A stretch of 64,000 bases of DNA from [Actinomadura] parvosata subsp. kistnae (GTDB taxonomy: Bacteria; Actinomycetota; Actinomycetes; Streptosporangiales; Streptosporangiaceae): positions 46,289 to 110,288 of the forward strand of contig NZ_OOHJ01000020.1 of the NCBI RefSeq assembly GCF_900323885.1, given 5' to 3'. This document shows, one piece after another, positions 25,580-33,304 of the stretch. Position numbers and translations under genes: made by a program. Below the pieces are notes generated by a model that was given only the letters and a program-made list of their open reading frames with translations, was not told the origin of the DNA and made no database searches. Positions within the stretch are counted from its first letter, which is position 1. Every line of letters starts with the position of its first letter.

Positions 25580-25870
25580 TCATCGGCGTTGCCAGAGGGC
25601 TAGCAGGGCCACGATGAGGTCGGTCAGCGCGATCGCGATGCCCAGCCAGCGGCCGGCCGCAGGCCAGAGGATGGCCAGCAGGGCCGCCACGGCGGTCAGC
25701 AGGGAGGCGACGCTGACCAAGGCGGGCATGGCGGGCAACAGTGGAAGGGGCGCCGGCCGCGAGCGCCGAAAGGGCGCTGGGCTGCTGGCTCGCCGGGATG
25801 GCCGGTGAGGTGATCGCCGGGCAGGGCGGCGCGGCATGGGTCTGGGGCGGACCCGCAGGGGACGGTTCAT
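25580..25870 (-). CDS. Small membrane protein
   Basis: A 96-aa protein with a very basic N-terminal half (MNRPLRVRPRPMPRRPARR) and two hydrophobic helices in the C-terminal half (ALVSVASLLTAVAALLAIL and RWLGIAIALTDLIVALLAL). GAGGAG lies before the ATG. It is divergent from the WD40-protein gene across 165 bp. The basic tail could bind nucleic acid or the inner membrane surface; no family recognised. Confidence 0.55.
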   Translation of the reverse strand: MNRPLRVRPRPMPRRPARRSPHRPSRRASSPAPFRRSRPAPLPLLPAMPALVSVASLLTAVAALLAILWPAAGRWLGIAIALTDLIVALLALWQRR

Positions 25871-26035
25871 TGCAATCTCCTCACGCTGATGTGGTCGGGC
25901 TGCTACTGACGGTTTAGGCGTGATGAGATGTGTCCGCCCGGTTCATACCGGCGTTTTCCCAGCAAGAGGCCCAGGCAGATCGCGGACGGAGCCGGACGTC
26001 CGCAGCGGGTTCACGGTGAGCTGAGGGGCGTGGCT

Positions 26036-28297
26036 GTGGCGAAGTGGGGGCCGCTGCGCGGACAGTACGTGCAGACGCGCGAGCTGGCCATGACGTTGCG
26101 GGCGATCGCCGATCAGCAGCGGCAGAGCGTGCGCGGCCTGGCGGAGAAGATCCCCTACGGGCGCAGTGTGATCTCTGCCCATCTCAACGGTGCCCGGCGG
26201 CCGGAGTGGGCGTTCGTGGAGGCGTTCCTGGCCGCCTGCGCCGGTCGTGACGAGCAGGCGCTGCAGCTGCTGCGGGCCAAGGTACGGCCGTTGTGGGAGG
26301 CGGCCGACCCGGCGGTGGCCACGGTGCTGGACGAGCCGGCGGAGGTGGCCGAAGAGCAGGCCGTCGAACTGGTGCCGGCCTCGGTGCGGCAATGGGTGAC
26401 GATGCTGGCCGAAGTGGCGGGCAAACAGCAGATGCTGGCCCGCGCGCAGTTGGCGGTGACCCGGCATCAGGCGCTGAGCGCCGGCCTGCTGGAGATGCTG
26501 GGCCGGCTGGCCCAGGCGGTGGCCGACCTGACCCAGGAACGCGACGATCTGCGGGCGGAACGCGACACCCTGCTGGCCGCCCGGCACCAGCAGGCAGGCT
26601 TGGAAGGGGAACTGGCGCGCATCCGGCAGGAGCTGCTCGATACCCAGGAGCGGCTGGAGATCGCCGAAGAGCTGTATGAGCAGACCAGCCGACGCCTGGA
26701 TCAAGCCGAACGCCAGCGCGCCCACGCCGAACGACTCAAGCAGCAGGCCTTCGCGCAGCTGCGCTCCGTCCTGCAGGCCATGGACGCCCCGTCCGCTCTG
26801 TCCGCGCCGCCGACCGGCGATCTCCGTGTGGCAGCCGCGGACGACCCGGCGGGGCTGATGGGCGAAGATGACCAGCAGGCCACCGCCGAGGTGCTCTCCC
26901 GCCTCGACCACGTACTGGCCGGCGAGGCGGCCACCTTGGACGGCCTGAGCCACGACCTCACCGCCGGGACGAGCAAGCGCGAGGCCGGCGCCCCGGTACT
27001 CGAGCGGACCGACGGTGCCCGGGTGGACCCCGTCCTGGCGGACACGGACACGGACGACTCCGCTGGCGCGGACACCTCCTCCACCAGCGCGGACACCCGC
27101 CGGACAGATGTTGCTGCGCCGCCGGCCCCAGGCACGAGGCAGCGCCTGAGCGACACCCGCCGACTCACCCTCCTGCTTCTGGCCCTTGTCCTGGTGGCCG
27201 CAGCGATACCCGGCGCCGTGACCATCCGGCAGCTGTACGACCCCGCGGTCCTAGGCTGGACTCCTGACGCCGTCAATGCGGTGGCGTTCAGCCCCGACGG
27301 CAAACTCCTGGCCGTCGGCAGCGGCGACGACTACGCCAACCAAGGCCAGGTGCAGTTCTGGGATCCGGCCACCCACCAGCAGATCGGTAACCCCCTGATC
27401 AGTCACACGGGCAGGGTCAACGCGGTGGCGTTCAGCCCCGACGGCAAACTCCTGGCCATCGGCAGCCGCGACGGCTCCGTGCGGTTGTGGGATCCGGCCA
27501 CGCGTCAGCCGATCGGCGATCCGTTGACCGGCCACACTCAGCCGGTCAACGCGCTAGCGTTCAGCCCGGACGGCAAACTTCTGGCCAGCTGCAGCGGAGA
27601 CTCCATCGTCCTCGCCGCCGGTGATGCCCCTGACTACTCTGTGCGGTTGTGGGACCCGGCCACTCGTCAGCCGATCGGTAACCCTCTGATCAGTCAGACG
27701 GGCGGGGTCAATGCGGTGGCGTTCAGCCCCGACGGTAAGTTCCTAGCCGTCGGCAGCGCTGCCATCGGGAGCAGCACTTACAACGACCAGGGCCAGGTGC
27801 AGCTGTGGGATCCGGCCGCCCGGCAGCCGGTCGGTGACCCTCTGGTCGGCCAGATGGGCGAGGTCAATGCGGTGGCGTTCAGCCCGGACGGAAAGCTCCT
27901 GGCCGTCGGCAGCGGTAACAGTAACAACCAGGGCCAGGTGCAGTTGTGGGATCCGGCCACGCGTCAGCCGATCGGCTACCTTGCGATCGGCCAAGCGGAC
28001 GGCGTCAACACAGTGACGTTCAGCCCGGACGGCAAGCTCCTGGCCATCATCGTCGATCACGACAACGGAAACGACGAAGTGCAGCTGTGGGAGCCGACCA
28101 GCCACCAGCAAGTCGGCAAGCCGCTCAATCCCGACAACACCGGACACTTCACCGGAGTGGTGTTCAGTGCCGACAGCAGAACCCTCGTCTGCGGCGGCCA
28201 GCCTGCCAACAGCCTCTTTCACAGCAGCAGCGACGACGACGGCATAGTGCGGCTGGAGGACCTCGGCAACTGGCCGGGAAGAGCGATCCCTCGCTGA
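26036..28297 (+). CDS. HTH / coiled-coil / membrane-anchored WD40 protein
   Basis: A 753-aa protein. GTG 26036 was chosen because GAGGGG ends 7 bases before it. Residues about 12-62 are an XRE-like helix-turn-helix (AMTLRAIADQQRQSVRGLAE, SVISAHLNGARRPEW). Residues 158-246 form a long coiled coil. A Thr/Asp-rich linker leads to one transmembrane helix near 377-396 (LLLLALVLVAAAIPGAVTI). From residue 412 to the end are about seven WD40-like blades with repeated VNAVAFSPDGKLLA and VxLWDPATRQPIG. The layout puts the HTH in the cytoplasm and the propeller outside, or the reverse. Similar HTH-WD40 proteins occur in actinomycete signalling and conflict loci. It ends 35 bp before a palindromic element. 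Confidence 0.85.
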   Translation: MAKWGPLRGQYVQTRELAMTLRAIADQQRQSVRGLAEKIPYGRSVISAHLNGARRPEWAFVEAFLAACAGRDEQALQLLRAKVRPLWEAADPAVATVLDEPAEVAEEQAVELVPASVRQWVTMLAEVAGKQQMLARAQLAVTRHQALSAGLLEMLGRLAQAVADLTQERDDLRAERDTLLAARHQQAGLEGELARIRQELLDTQERLEIAEELYEQTSRRLDQAERQRAHAERLKQQAFAQLRSVLQAMDAPSALSAPPTGDLRVAAADDPAGLMGEDDQQATAEVLSRLDHVLAGEAATLDGLSHDLTAGTSKREAGAPVLERTDGARVDPVLADTDTDDSAGADTSSTSADTRRTDVAAPPAPGTRQRLSDTRRLTLLLLALVLVAAAIPGAVTIRQLYDPAVLGWTPDAVNAVAFSPDGKLLAVGSGDDYANQGQVQFWDPATHQQIGNPLISHTGRVNAVAFSPDGKLLAIGSRDGSVRLWDPATRQPIGDPLTGHTQPVNALAFSPDGKLLASCSGDSIVLAAGDAPDYSVRLWDPATRQPIGNPLISQTGGVNAVAFSPDGKFLAVGSAAIGSSTYNDQGQVQLWDPAARQPVGDPLVGQMGEVNAVAFSPDGKLLAVGSGNSNNQGQVQLWDPATRQPIGYLAIGQADGVNTVTFSPDGKLLAIIVDHDNGNDEVQLWEPTSHQQVGKPLNPDNTGHFTGVVFSADSRTLVCGGQPANSLFHSSSDDDGIVRLEDLGNWPGRAIPR

Positions 28298-28331
28298 TTT
28301 CGGGCCCGACCGCCGCCGAGACGAGGTCATC

Positions 28332-28362
28332 TATCGCAGATAGTGAGCCACTATCTGCGATA
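28332..28362. repeat. Palindromic element, copy 2 (possible terminator)
   Basis: TATCGCAGATAGTG (28332-28345) and CACTATCTGCGATA (28349-28362) are perfect 14-bp inverted arms with a 3-base loop. The outer part equals the arms at 12059-12091. Lying 35 bp after the WD40-protein stop it could terminate that gene. The rest of the 300-bp gap to the next gene shows no other structure. Confidence 0.75.
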
Positions 28363-28597
28363 ACACGGAGACGGTCCTGGTTGAACAGCCGCCGTGACGC
28401 TGATGACTTGCTCCGCTTATCTGTGGTAGCCCCTCAGGAAGAGACAATGGGGGGCGGCCCTGCATTGTGCCGCTGGGAGTGACACCAGCTGCAGGGAACC
28501 TCGGGTCATGATCGGCCGGTTATCGGAGTAATGAGGACCGTGTTCGTGGCGATAGCCGGACACAGGGCCCAGGGGCAGGCTGAAGGAGGGGACCAGG

Positions 28598-29074
28598 ATG
28601 CTGAACGAGGCGTTAGCCGCATTGGCCGCGGCGGGTGGTACGGCGCTGGTGTCGGCGATGACCACTGATGCGTGGACGTCGGCCAAGCAGGGGTTCGCCC
28701 GGCTGCTGGGCCGGGGCCAGCCGGAGCGGCAGGGGGTCGCAGTGCAGCGGCTGGAGCGCTCCCGGCAGGAGCTCGCAGGCCGGACCGGAGCTGAGCTGGA
28801 GCGGGCCCGCGCCGAGCAGGAGACGGCATGGCGGCTGCGGCTGAGCGACCTGCTGGAGGACGAGCCCGCCGCCGAAGCGGAGCTGCGGGCACTGGTCGCG
28901 ACGTTCGGCACGTCGGCCTCCGCCTCCGGGCAGCGGTCGATCGCGATCGGCGGTGACAACAGCGGGATCGCCTCCACCGGCGACAACGCGACGAACGTGC
29001 AGATGCGGGCGGAAGCGTTGGGGTCAGGCCGCATCTATCAGGCCGGCCGAGATCAGACTATCCACGAACGATGA
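28598..29074 (+). CDS. Putative amyloid-motif effector paired with the downstream NLR
   Basis: A 158-aa protein with a strong ribosome site (GGAGGGG, 8 bases). Residues 1-25 are a hydrophobic/Ala-rich helix (LNEALAALAAAGGTALVSAM), followed by an Arg/Glu-rich helical region to about 105. A Gly/Ser/Asn/Thr linker then leads to the C-terminal segment 135-155 ending GSGRIYQAGRDQTI. The adjacent NB-ARC protein has the matching GQGRVQQAGHDQII at residues 25-38. Bacterial amyloid signalling (BASS) motifs, which resemble RHIM/PP motifs with a QxG core, sit exactly so: C-terminal in a Bell-type helical effector and N-terminal in the neighbouring NLR. The ATGA overlap supports co-translation. Function as a membrane-acting death effector is inference. 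Confidence 0.75.
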   Translation: MLNEALAALAAAGGTALVSAMTTDAWTSAKQGFARLLGRGQPERQGVAVQRLERSRQELAGRTGAELERARAEQETAWRLRLSDLLEDEPAAEAELRALVATFGTSASASGQRSIAIGGDNSGIASTGDNATNVQMRAEALGSGRIYQAGRDQTIHER

Positions 29075-31368
29075 GCACGCCCCCGCCGGCCGCGGGCGAT
29101 CCCGGGCGGCAGCCACAGATCCGGATGGAGGCCACCACCTCCGGACAAGGCCGGGTCCAGCAGGCCGGCCATGACCAGATCATCAACGAGACGACGGTGC
29201 TGCCCGAGGCGGCGGTGCGGCCGGTCACCGACGTGGCCGCGCCGCCGCGGCTGGTGAACCTGCCCCGGCACACGCGCACGTTCGTCGGCCGTGGCGCGGA
29301 GCTGGCCCGGCTGGCGGCGGCGCTGCACGGTGGGGGCGAGGTGGTGGTGGCCGCGGTGCATGGTCTGGGCGGGGTGGGCAAGTCCACGCTGGCCGCGCAC
29401 TACGCGCTCGCCCAGGCGGCCAGGCGGGACGGCCCGGGGCTGAATCCGGTGTGGTGGATCACGGCGGACTCCGGCCCGGCGCTCGAGGCCGGCCTGGCGG
29501 GGCTGGCGGTCGCGCTGCAGCCGGAACTGGCCACGGTGTTGTCGTTGGAGGCGCTGGCCGAGCGGGCTAGGGCGTGGCTGGCCGCCCATCAGGGGTGGCT
29601 GCTGGTGCTCGACAACGTGGTTGACCCCGCTGATGTGCGGCCGCTGCTGGAGCGGACGCTGGCCGGTCAGGTGCTGGTGACCAGCCGGCTGGGCGAGGGC
29701 TGGCACCGACTGGACGCCCAGCTGCTGCACCTGGACGTGCTCGGCGAGCGGGAGGCACTGGACCTGCTGACCCGGCTCGCCGCTCCAGGCCTCGCCCCGG
29801 ACGTCGCCCAGGCCGTGCTCGACGGGCACCCGCCTGCGGAACTGGACGGGGCGGCCGAGCTGGTACGCGAGCTGGGCCTTTTGCCGCTGGCGATTGAGCA
29901 GGCGGGCGCCTACCTGCACCAGACCCGGCTGACCCCGCGCGCCTACCTGGAGCTGTTGAGGCACCAGCCGGCCGTGATGTACGACCGGACCGCTCGCGGC
30001 GCCGACGCCGAACGCACCATCGCCCGCCTGTGGCGGCTGTCCCTCGACCAGCTGGCCGGCACCCCACTGGCGGGCGACCTGCTGCGCGTGCTGGCCTGGT
30101 ACGGCGCCGAACCCATTCCCCGTCCCCTGCTGGACGGCCTGGACGCCGAGCCGTCAGAGGTGCAGCACGCCCTGGGCGAGCTGGCCGCCTACAACATGAT
30201 CACCCTTGACGGTGAGACGATCACCGTGCACCGGCTGGTCCAAGCTGTCGCTCGCAGCCCCGACCCCGCCGACCCGCACCGCCGGCCCACCGCCATCGAC
30301 ACCGCCCGCGACCAGGCCACCCACCTGCTCAACGATGCCGTCCCCGCCCCGCCGTGGGATCCGGCCGGGTGGCCGCTCTGGCGGATGCTGCTGCCCCACA
30401 TCACCACCCTGACCGATCACGCCTCCCCCACCGCTGACACCGCCACCACCGCCCGCCTGCTCAACCGGACCGGCCTCTTCTTGAGCGGCCAGGGTGTCAT
30501 CAGCAGCACGATCGATGTCCATGCCCGCGCCCTTGCGGCCTATGAGCGAGTGCTTGGCAGCGATCACCCCGACACGCTGGCCTCCCGCAACAACCTCGCC
30601 TACGCCTACCGATCAGCGGGGCACCTGGACCGGGCCATCCCACTGTACGAAGCCACGCTGGCCGACTACGAGCGAGTGCTCGGCACCGACCACCCCTCCA
30701 CTCTGAACTCCCGCAACAACCTCGCCTACGCCTACCGATCAGCGGGGCACCTGGACCGGGCCATCCCACTGTACGAAGCCACGCTGGCCGACTACGAGCG
30801 AGTGCTCGGCACCGACCACCCCTCCACTCTGAACTCCCGCAACAACCTCGCCTACGCCTACCAGTCGGCGGGAGACCTGGACCGGGCCATCCCGCTGTAC
30901 AAGCAGACGCTGGCCGACCGCGAGCGGGTGCTCGGCAGCGACCACTCCTCCACTCTGAACTCCCGCAACAACCTCGCCAGCGCCTACCAGTCGGCGGGAG
31001 ACCTGGACCGGGCCATCCCGCTGCACAAGCAGACGCTGGCCGACCGCAAGCGAGTGCTCGGCACCGACCACCCCGACACCCTGAACTCCCGCAACAACCT
31101 CGCCAGCGCCTACCAGTCGGCGGGAGACCTGGACCGGGCCATCCCGCTGCACAAGCAGACGCTGGCCGACCGCAAGCGAGTGCTCGGCACCGACCACCCC
31201 GACACCCTGAACTCCCGCAACAACCTCGCCAGCGCCTACCAGTCGATGGGGGACCTGGACCGGGCCATCCCGCTGTACAAGCAGACGCTGGCCGACTGCG
31301 AGCGAGTACTGAGCTCGGACCACCCGCTAACGAAGACCGTACGGGCCAACCTGTCGGCGATCGAGTAA
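29071..31368 (+). CDS. NB-ARC/TPR STAND protein (bacterial NLR) with N-terminal amyloid-like motif
   Basis: A 765-aa protein overlapping the upstream gene by ATGA. Residues 16-40 carry a putative amyloid motif (GQGRVQQAGHDQII). A linker with LVNLPRHTRTFVGRGAEL precedes the NB-ARC ATPase: P-loop VHGLGGVGKSTLA near 95-107, Walker B LLVLDNV near 177, sensor-type VTSRLGEGW, GLLPLAIEQAGAYL, and the MHD-like VHRLVQAV near 386. From about residue 479 to the end are kinesin-light-chain-type 42-residue TPRs (AYQSAGDLDRAIPLYKQTL). STAND proteins of this kind sense a ligand through the repeats, oligomerise and trigger a death effector. The repeat DNA is nearly identical between units, so the sensor is probably evolving fast. 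Confidence 0.9.
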   Translation: MSTPPPAAGDPGRQPQIRMEATTSGQGRVQQAGHDQIINETTVLPEAAVRPVTDVAAPPRLVNLPRHTRTFVGRGAELARLAAALHGGGEVVVAAVHGLGGVGKSTLAAHYALAQAARRDGPGLNPVWWITADSGPALEAGLAGLAVALQPELATVLSLEALAERARAWLAAHQGWLLVLDNVVDPADVRPLLERTLAGQVLVTSRLGEGWHRLDAQLLHLDVLGEREALDLLTRLAAPGLAPDVAQAVLDGHPPAELDGAAELVRELGLLPLAIEQAGAYLHQTRLTPRAYLELLRHQPAVMYDRTARGADAERTIARLWRLSLDQLAGTPLAGDLLRVLAWYGAEPIPRPLLDGLDAEPSEVQHALGELAAYNMITLDGETITVHRLVQAVARSPDPADPHRRPTAIDTARDQATHLLNDAVPAPPWDPAGWPLWRMLLPHITTLTDHASPTADTATTARLLNRTGLFLSGQGVISSTIDVHARALAAYERVLGSDHPDTLASRNNLAYAYRSAGHLDRAIPLYEATLADYERVLGTDHPSTLNSRNNLAYAYRSAGHLDRAIPLYEATLADYERVLGTDHPSTLNSRNNLAYAYQSAGDLDRAIPLYKQTLADRERVLGSDHSSTLNSRNNLASAYQSAGDLDRAIPLHKQTLADRKRVLGTDHPDTLNSRNNLASAYQSAGDLDRAIPLHKQTLADRKRVLGTDHPDTLNSRNNLASAYQSMGDLDRAIPLYKQTLADCERVLSSDHPLTKTVRANLSAIE
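30610..31239 (+). repeat. Five tandem 126-bp TPR-coding repeats
   Basis: Units start at 30610, 30736, 30862, 30988 and 31114, each 126 bp (42 codons), with a partial sixth from 31240. Units 1 and 2 are identical over 126 bp as read; units 4 and 5 are likewise identical. Others differ by a few codons (AYRSAGH versus AYQSAGD; LYEATLADY versus LYKQTLADR versus LHKQTLADR). Such identity means recent duplication or gene conversion inside the sensor domain. Confidence 0.95.
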
Positions 31369-31407
31369 CCGTTGGGAAGGCGGCGTGATCGGTGAGGTTG
31401 TCACTTC

Positions 31408-32982
31408 AGGTGTGTAAAGATCTTTGCTGAGTGCTTGATGGCGGTCTTTACCTGATGCGGCCTGGATAGGCGATATCGAGTTCGATGAGTGCCTCGCGCC
31501 AGCCGATGGTGCGCTGTCCCTCGATCAGGCGGGCGGTGCTGGGCGAGTTCTTGATCTTTCCGGTCTTCTCCTTGGTCGCGGCGCGTTCGCGGGCGCGTTT
31601 GTCCTCGATGTTGATGATGGCCAGCCACAGCAGCTTGACCACGGCGTCGTCGCCGGGGAAGTGCCCGCGGGCCTTGGTGACCTTGCGCAGCTGGTAGTTC
31701 AGCGACTCGATGCTGTTGGTGGTGTAGAGCAGCTTACGGACCGCCGGGGAGAAGGCGAAGAACGGGATGAAGCGGTCCCAGGCCGTCTCGAACACCCGGG
31801 CCGCCTGCGGATACCGCTCGCCCCAGGTGGAGGCGGTGAAGTCTGCCAGGGCGTCGAACGCGGCCTGCTCGGTGGGCGCGGTGTAGATCTTCTTGAGTTC
31901 GGCGGCCAGCGCGGCGCGGTCGCGGCGGGCGACCGGCCGCAGCGCGTTGCGGATCAGGTGCACGACGCAGGCCTGCACGGTGGTGTGCGGGAACGCCGCG
32001 TGGATGGCGTCCTCGAAGCCGGTCAGGCCGTCGGTGCAGGCGATGAGGATGTCGCGCACGCCCCGGTTTTTCAGGTCGTTCATCACCGTGGTCCAGAACC
32101 GGGCCGATTCGCCGGCGGTGGCGGTATCGAGCGGGGTCTTGGCCAGCCAGATTCCGAGGACGTGCTTGTCGCCGTCGGCGTCGATGCCGACCGCGAGGTA
32201 GGCGGGTTTGGCCTGGACGCTGTGGTTGTCGCGGACCTTGACCACGATGGCGTCCAGGAACACCACCGGGTAGACCGCTTCCAGCGGCCGGGCCTGCCAG
32301 GCGCGGACCTCCTCCAGCACGGCGTCGGTGATGTTGGAGATGGCCTCGTGACTGAGTTCGACCTCGTAGATCTGGCGCAGGTGGTGCTGGATGTCGCGCA
32401 CGCTCATGCCGTGCGCGTACAGGCTGATGATCATGTCGTCCAGGCCGCCGGAGATGCGGCCGGCCCGCTTGGGCACCAGCACCGGCTCGAAGGTGCCGGC
32501 CCGGTCCCGGGGCACGGCCAGCCGGACCGGCCCGACCCCGGTCTGCACGGTCTTGCCGATCCTGCCGTTGCGGGAGTTGCCCGAGCCGTGGCCGGCCACC
32601 TCGTGCTTGCCATAGCCCAGATGCGACGACAGCTCGGCCTCCAGGGCGCGTTCCAGCACCGCCTTGACCAGTTCGCCGAGCATCGAGCCTTCACCGGTCA
32701 GCCGCAGCCCGCCCGCGCCGTCGCGTGAGCGTTCCAGCAGCAGGTCCAGCACGTGATCGCCGAGCAGGTCCCGCAACGGCACCTCGCCGTCACGCTGGGG
32801 GGATTGTTCCCCGCCATGATGCGCAGCCGCCCCCAGCAGCGCCGATGCATCATCGCGCTGGTCTTGCCCCACCGCGGCCAGCGCGGTTCTTCCCCGTGTC
32901 GTGGACATGATCGTGTTCTCCCCCGAGATGGTGAATGATCGTTGCAGACTTTCGTCTACGTTTGGTGATCATTTCCACACCT
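31408..32982. mobile_element. IS256-family insertion sequence
   Basis: About 1575 bp. The left end starts AGGTGTGTAAAGATC at 31408; the right end, read inward, starts AGGTGTGGAAATGATC from 32982. The first 11 positions match at 10, and GATC aligns with a one-base gap. The single transposase gene fills the element. Flanks (GTCACTTC left, AGAGTGAT right) do not form the expected 8-9 bp target duplication, so the element may have undergone rearrangement or the ends are slightly misplaced. It lies 40 bp after the NLR stop. Confidence 0.8.
31448..32908 (-). CDS. IS256-family (mutator-type) transposase
   Basis: A 486-aa protein with the mutator-type DDE domain: the YPVVFLDAIVVKVRDNHSVQ strand with the first Asp, LIACTDGLTGFEDAI with the second Asp, and TTNSIESLNYQLRKVTKARG with the catalytic Glu. 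The region VSHEAIS-like LSHEAISNITDAVLEEV and HGMSVRDIQHHL are typical of the family. The start at ATG 32908 has GGGGGAG upstream; this adds about 80 N-terminal residues compared with most IS256 transposases, and an internal start near residue 75 (MLGELVKAVLERALEAELSS) is possible. The gene appears intact. Confidence 0.92.
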   Translation of the reverse strand: MSTTRGRTALAAVGQDQRDDASALLGAAAHHGGEQSPQRDGEVPLRDLLGDHVLDLLLERSRDGAGGLRLTGEGSMLGELVKAVLERALEAELSSHLGYGKHEVAGHGSGNSRNGRIGKTVQTGVGPVRLAVPRDRAGTFEPVLVPKRAGRISGGLDDMIISLYAHGMSVRDIQHHLRQIYEVELSHEAISNITDAVLEEVRAWQARPLEAVYPVVFLDAIVVKVRDNHSVQAKPAYLAVGIDADGDKHVLGIWLAKTPLDTATAGESARFWTTVMNDLKNRGVRDILIACTDGLTGFEDAIHAAFPHTTVQACVVHLIRNALRPVARRDRAALAAELKKIYTAPTEQAAFDALADFTASTWGERYPQAARVFETAWDRFIPFFAFSPAVRKLLYTTNSIESLNYQLRKVTKARGHFPGDDAVVKLLWLAIINIEDKRARERAATKEKTGKIKNSPSTARLIEGQRTIGWREALIELDIAYPGRIR

Positions 32983-33004
32983 AGAGTGATACCCCCTGAT
33001 CGGT

Positions 33005-33304
33005 CTACGCCGACGGCATCTCGCCCCTGGCGAGCCCACGAGCCCGGCCGCTTTCGCGGAGCTGGCGCAGGTCGGGGATGTGGTTGCACAGCGTCCCCGG
33101 TGAGACGCCGAGCAGCCTGGCGATCGAGGTGATCGAGTTTTGTGGGTTGGGCAGCATGTCGCGGGCGGCGCGCAGCAGTTCGGGGGTGATGACGGTGGGG
33201 CGTCCGCCGGTGCGGCCGCGGGCGCGGGTGGCGGCCAGGCCGTCGCGAGCAGCGATCATGTCAAGCCGCCCCTGCCCTAACGGCATCCTCACCGGCTGAG
33301 CCAT
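33005..33304 (-). pseudogene. C-terminal remnant of a serine recombinase (resolvase/invertase)
   Basis: Only the end of the protein is present: DGLAATRARGRTGGRPTVIT, the hinge typical of Pin/Tn3 resolvases, followed by the helix-turn-helix NSITSIARLLGVSPGTLCNH. The catalytic N-terminal domain with its Ser is missing; upstream sequence on this strand is unrelated. The IS256 end lies 22 bp away, which suggests that insertion or rearrangement removed neighbouring DNA. The first 14 residues of the open frame (MAQPVRMPLGQGRL) are doubtful. Confidence 0.75.

Noticed and set aside
30610..31239. Regular tandem repeats that might suggest a CRISPR array or satellite
   Set aside because: The 126-bp period equals three 42-residue TPR codon blocks in frame; there are no variable spacers.
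31400..32990. Target-site duplication for the IS256-family element
   Set aside because: The 8-bp flanks GTCACTTC and AGAGTGAT do not match; shifting the ends by a few bases did not produce a repeat.
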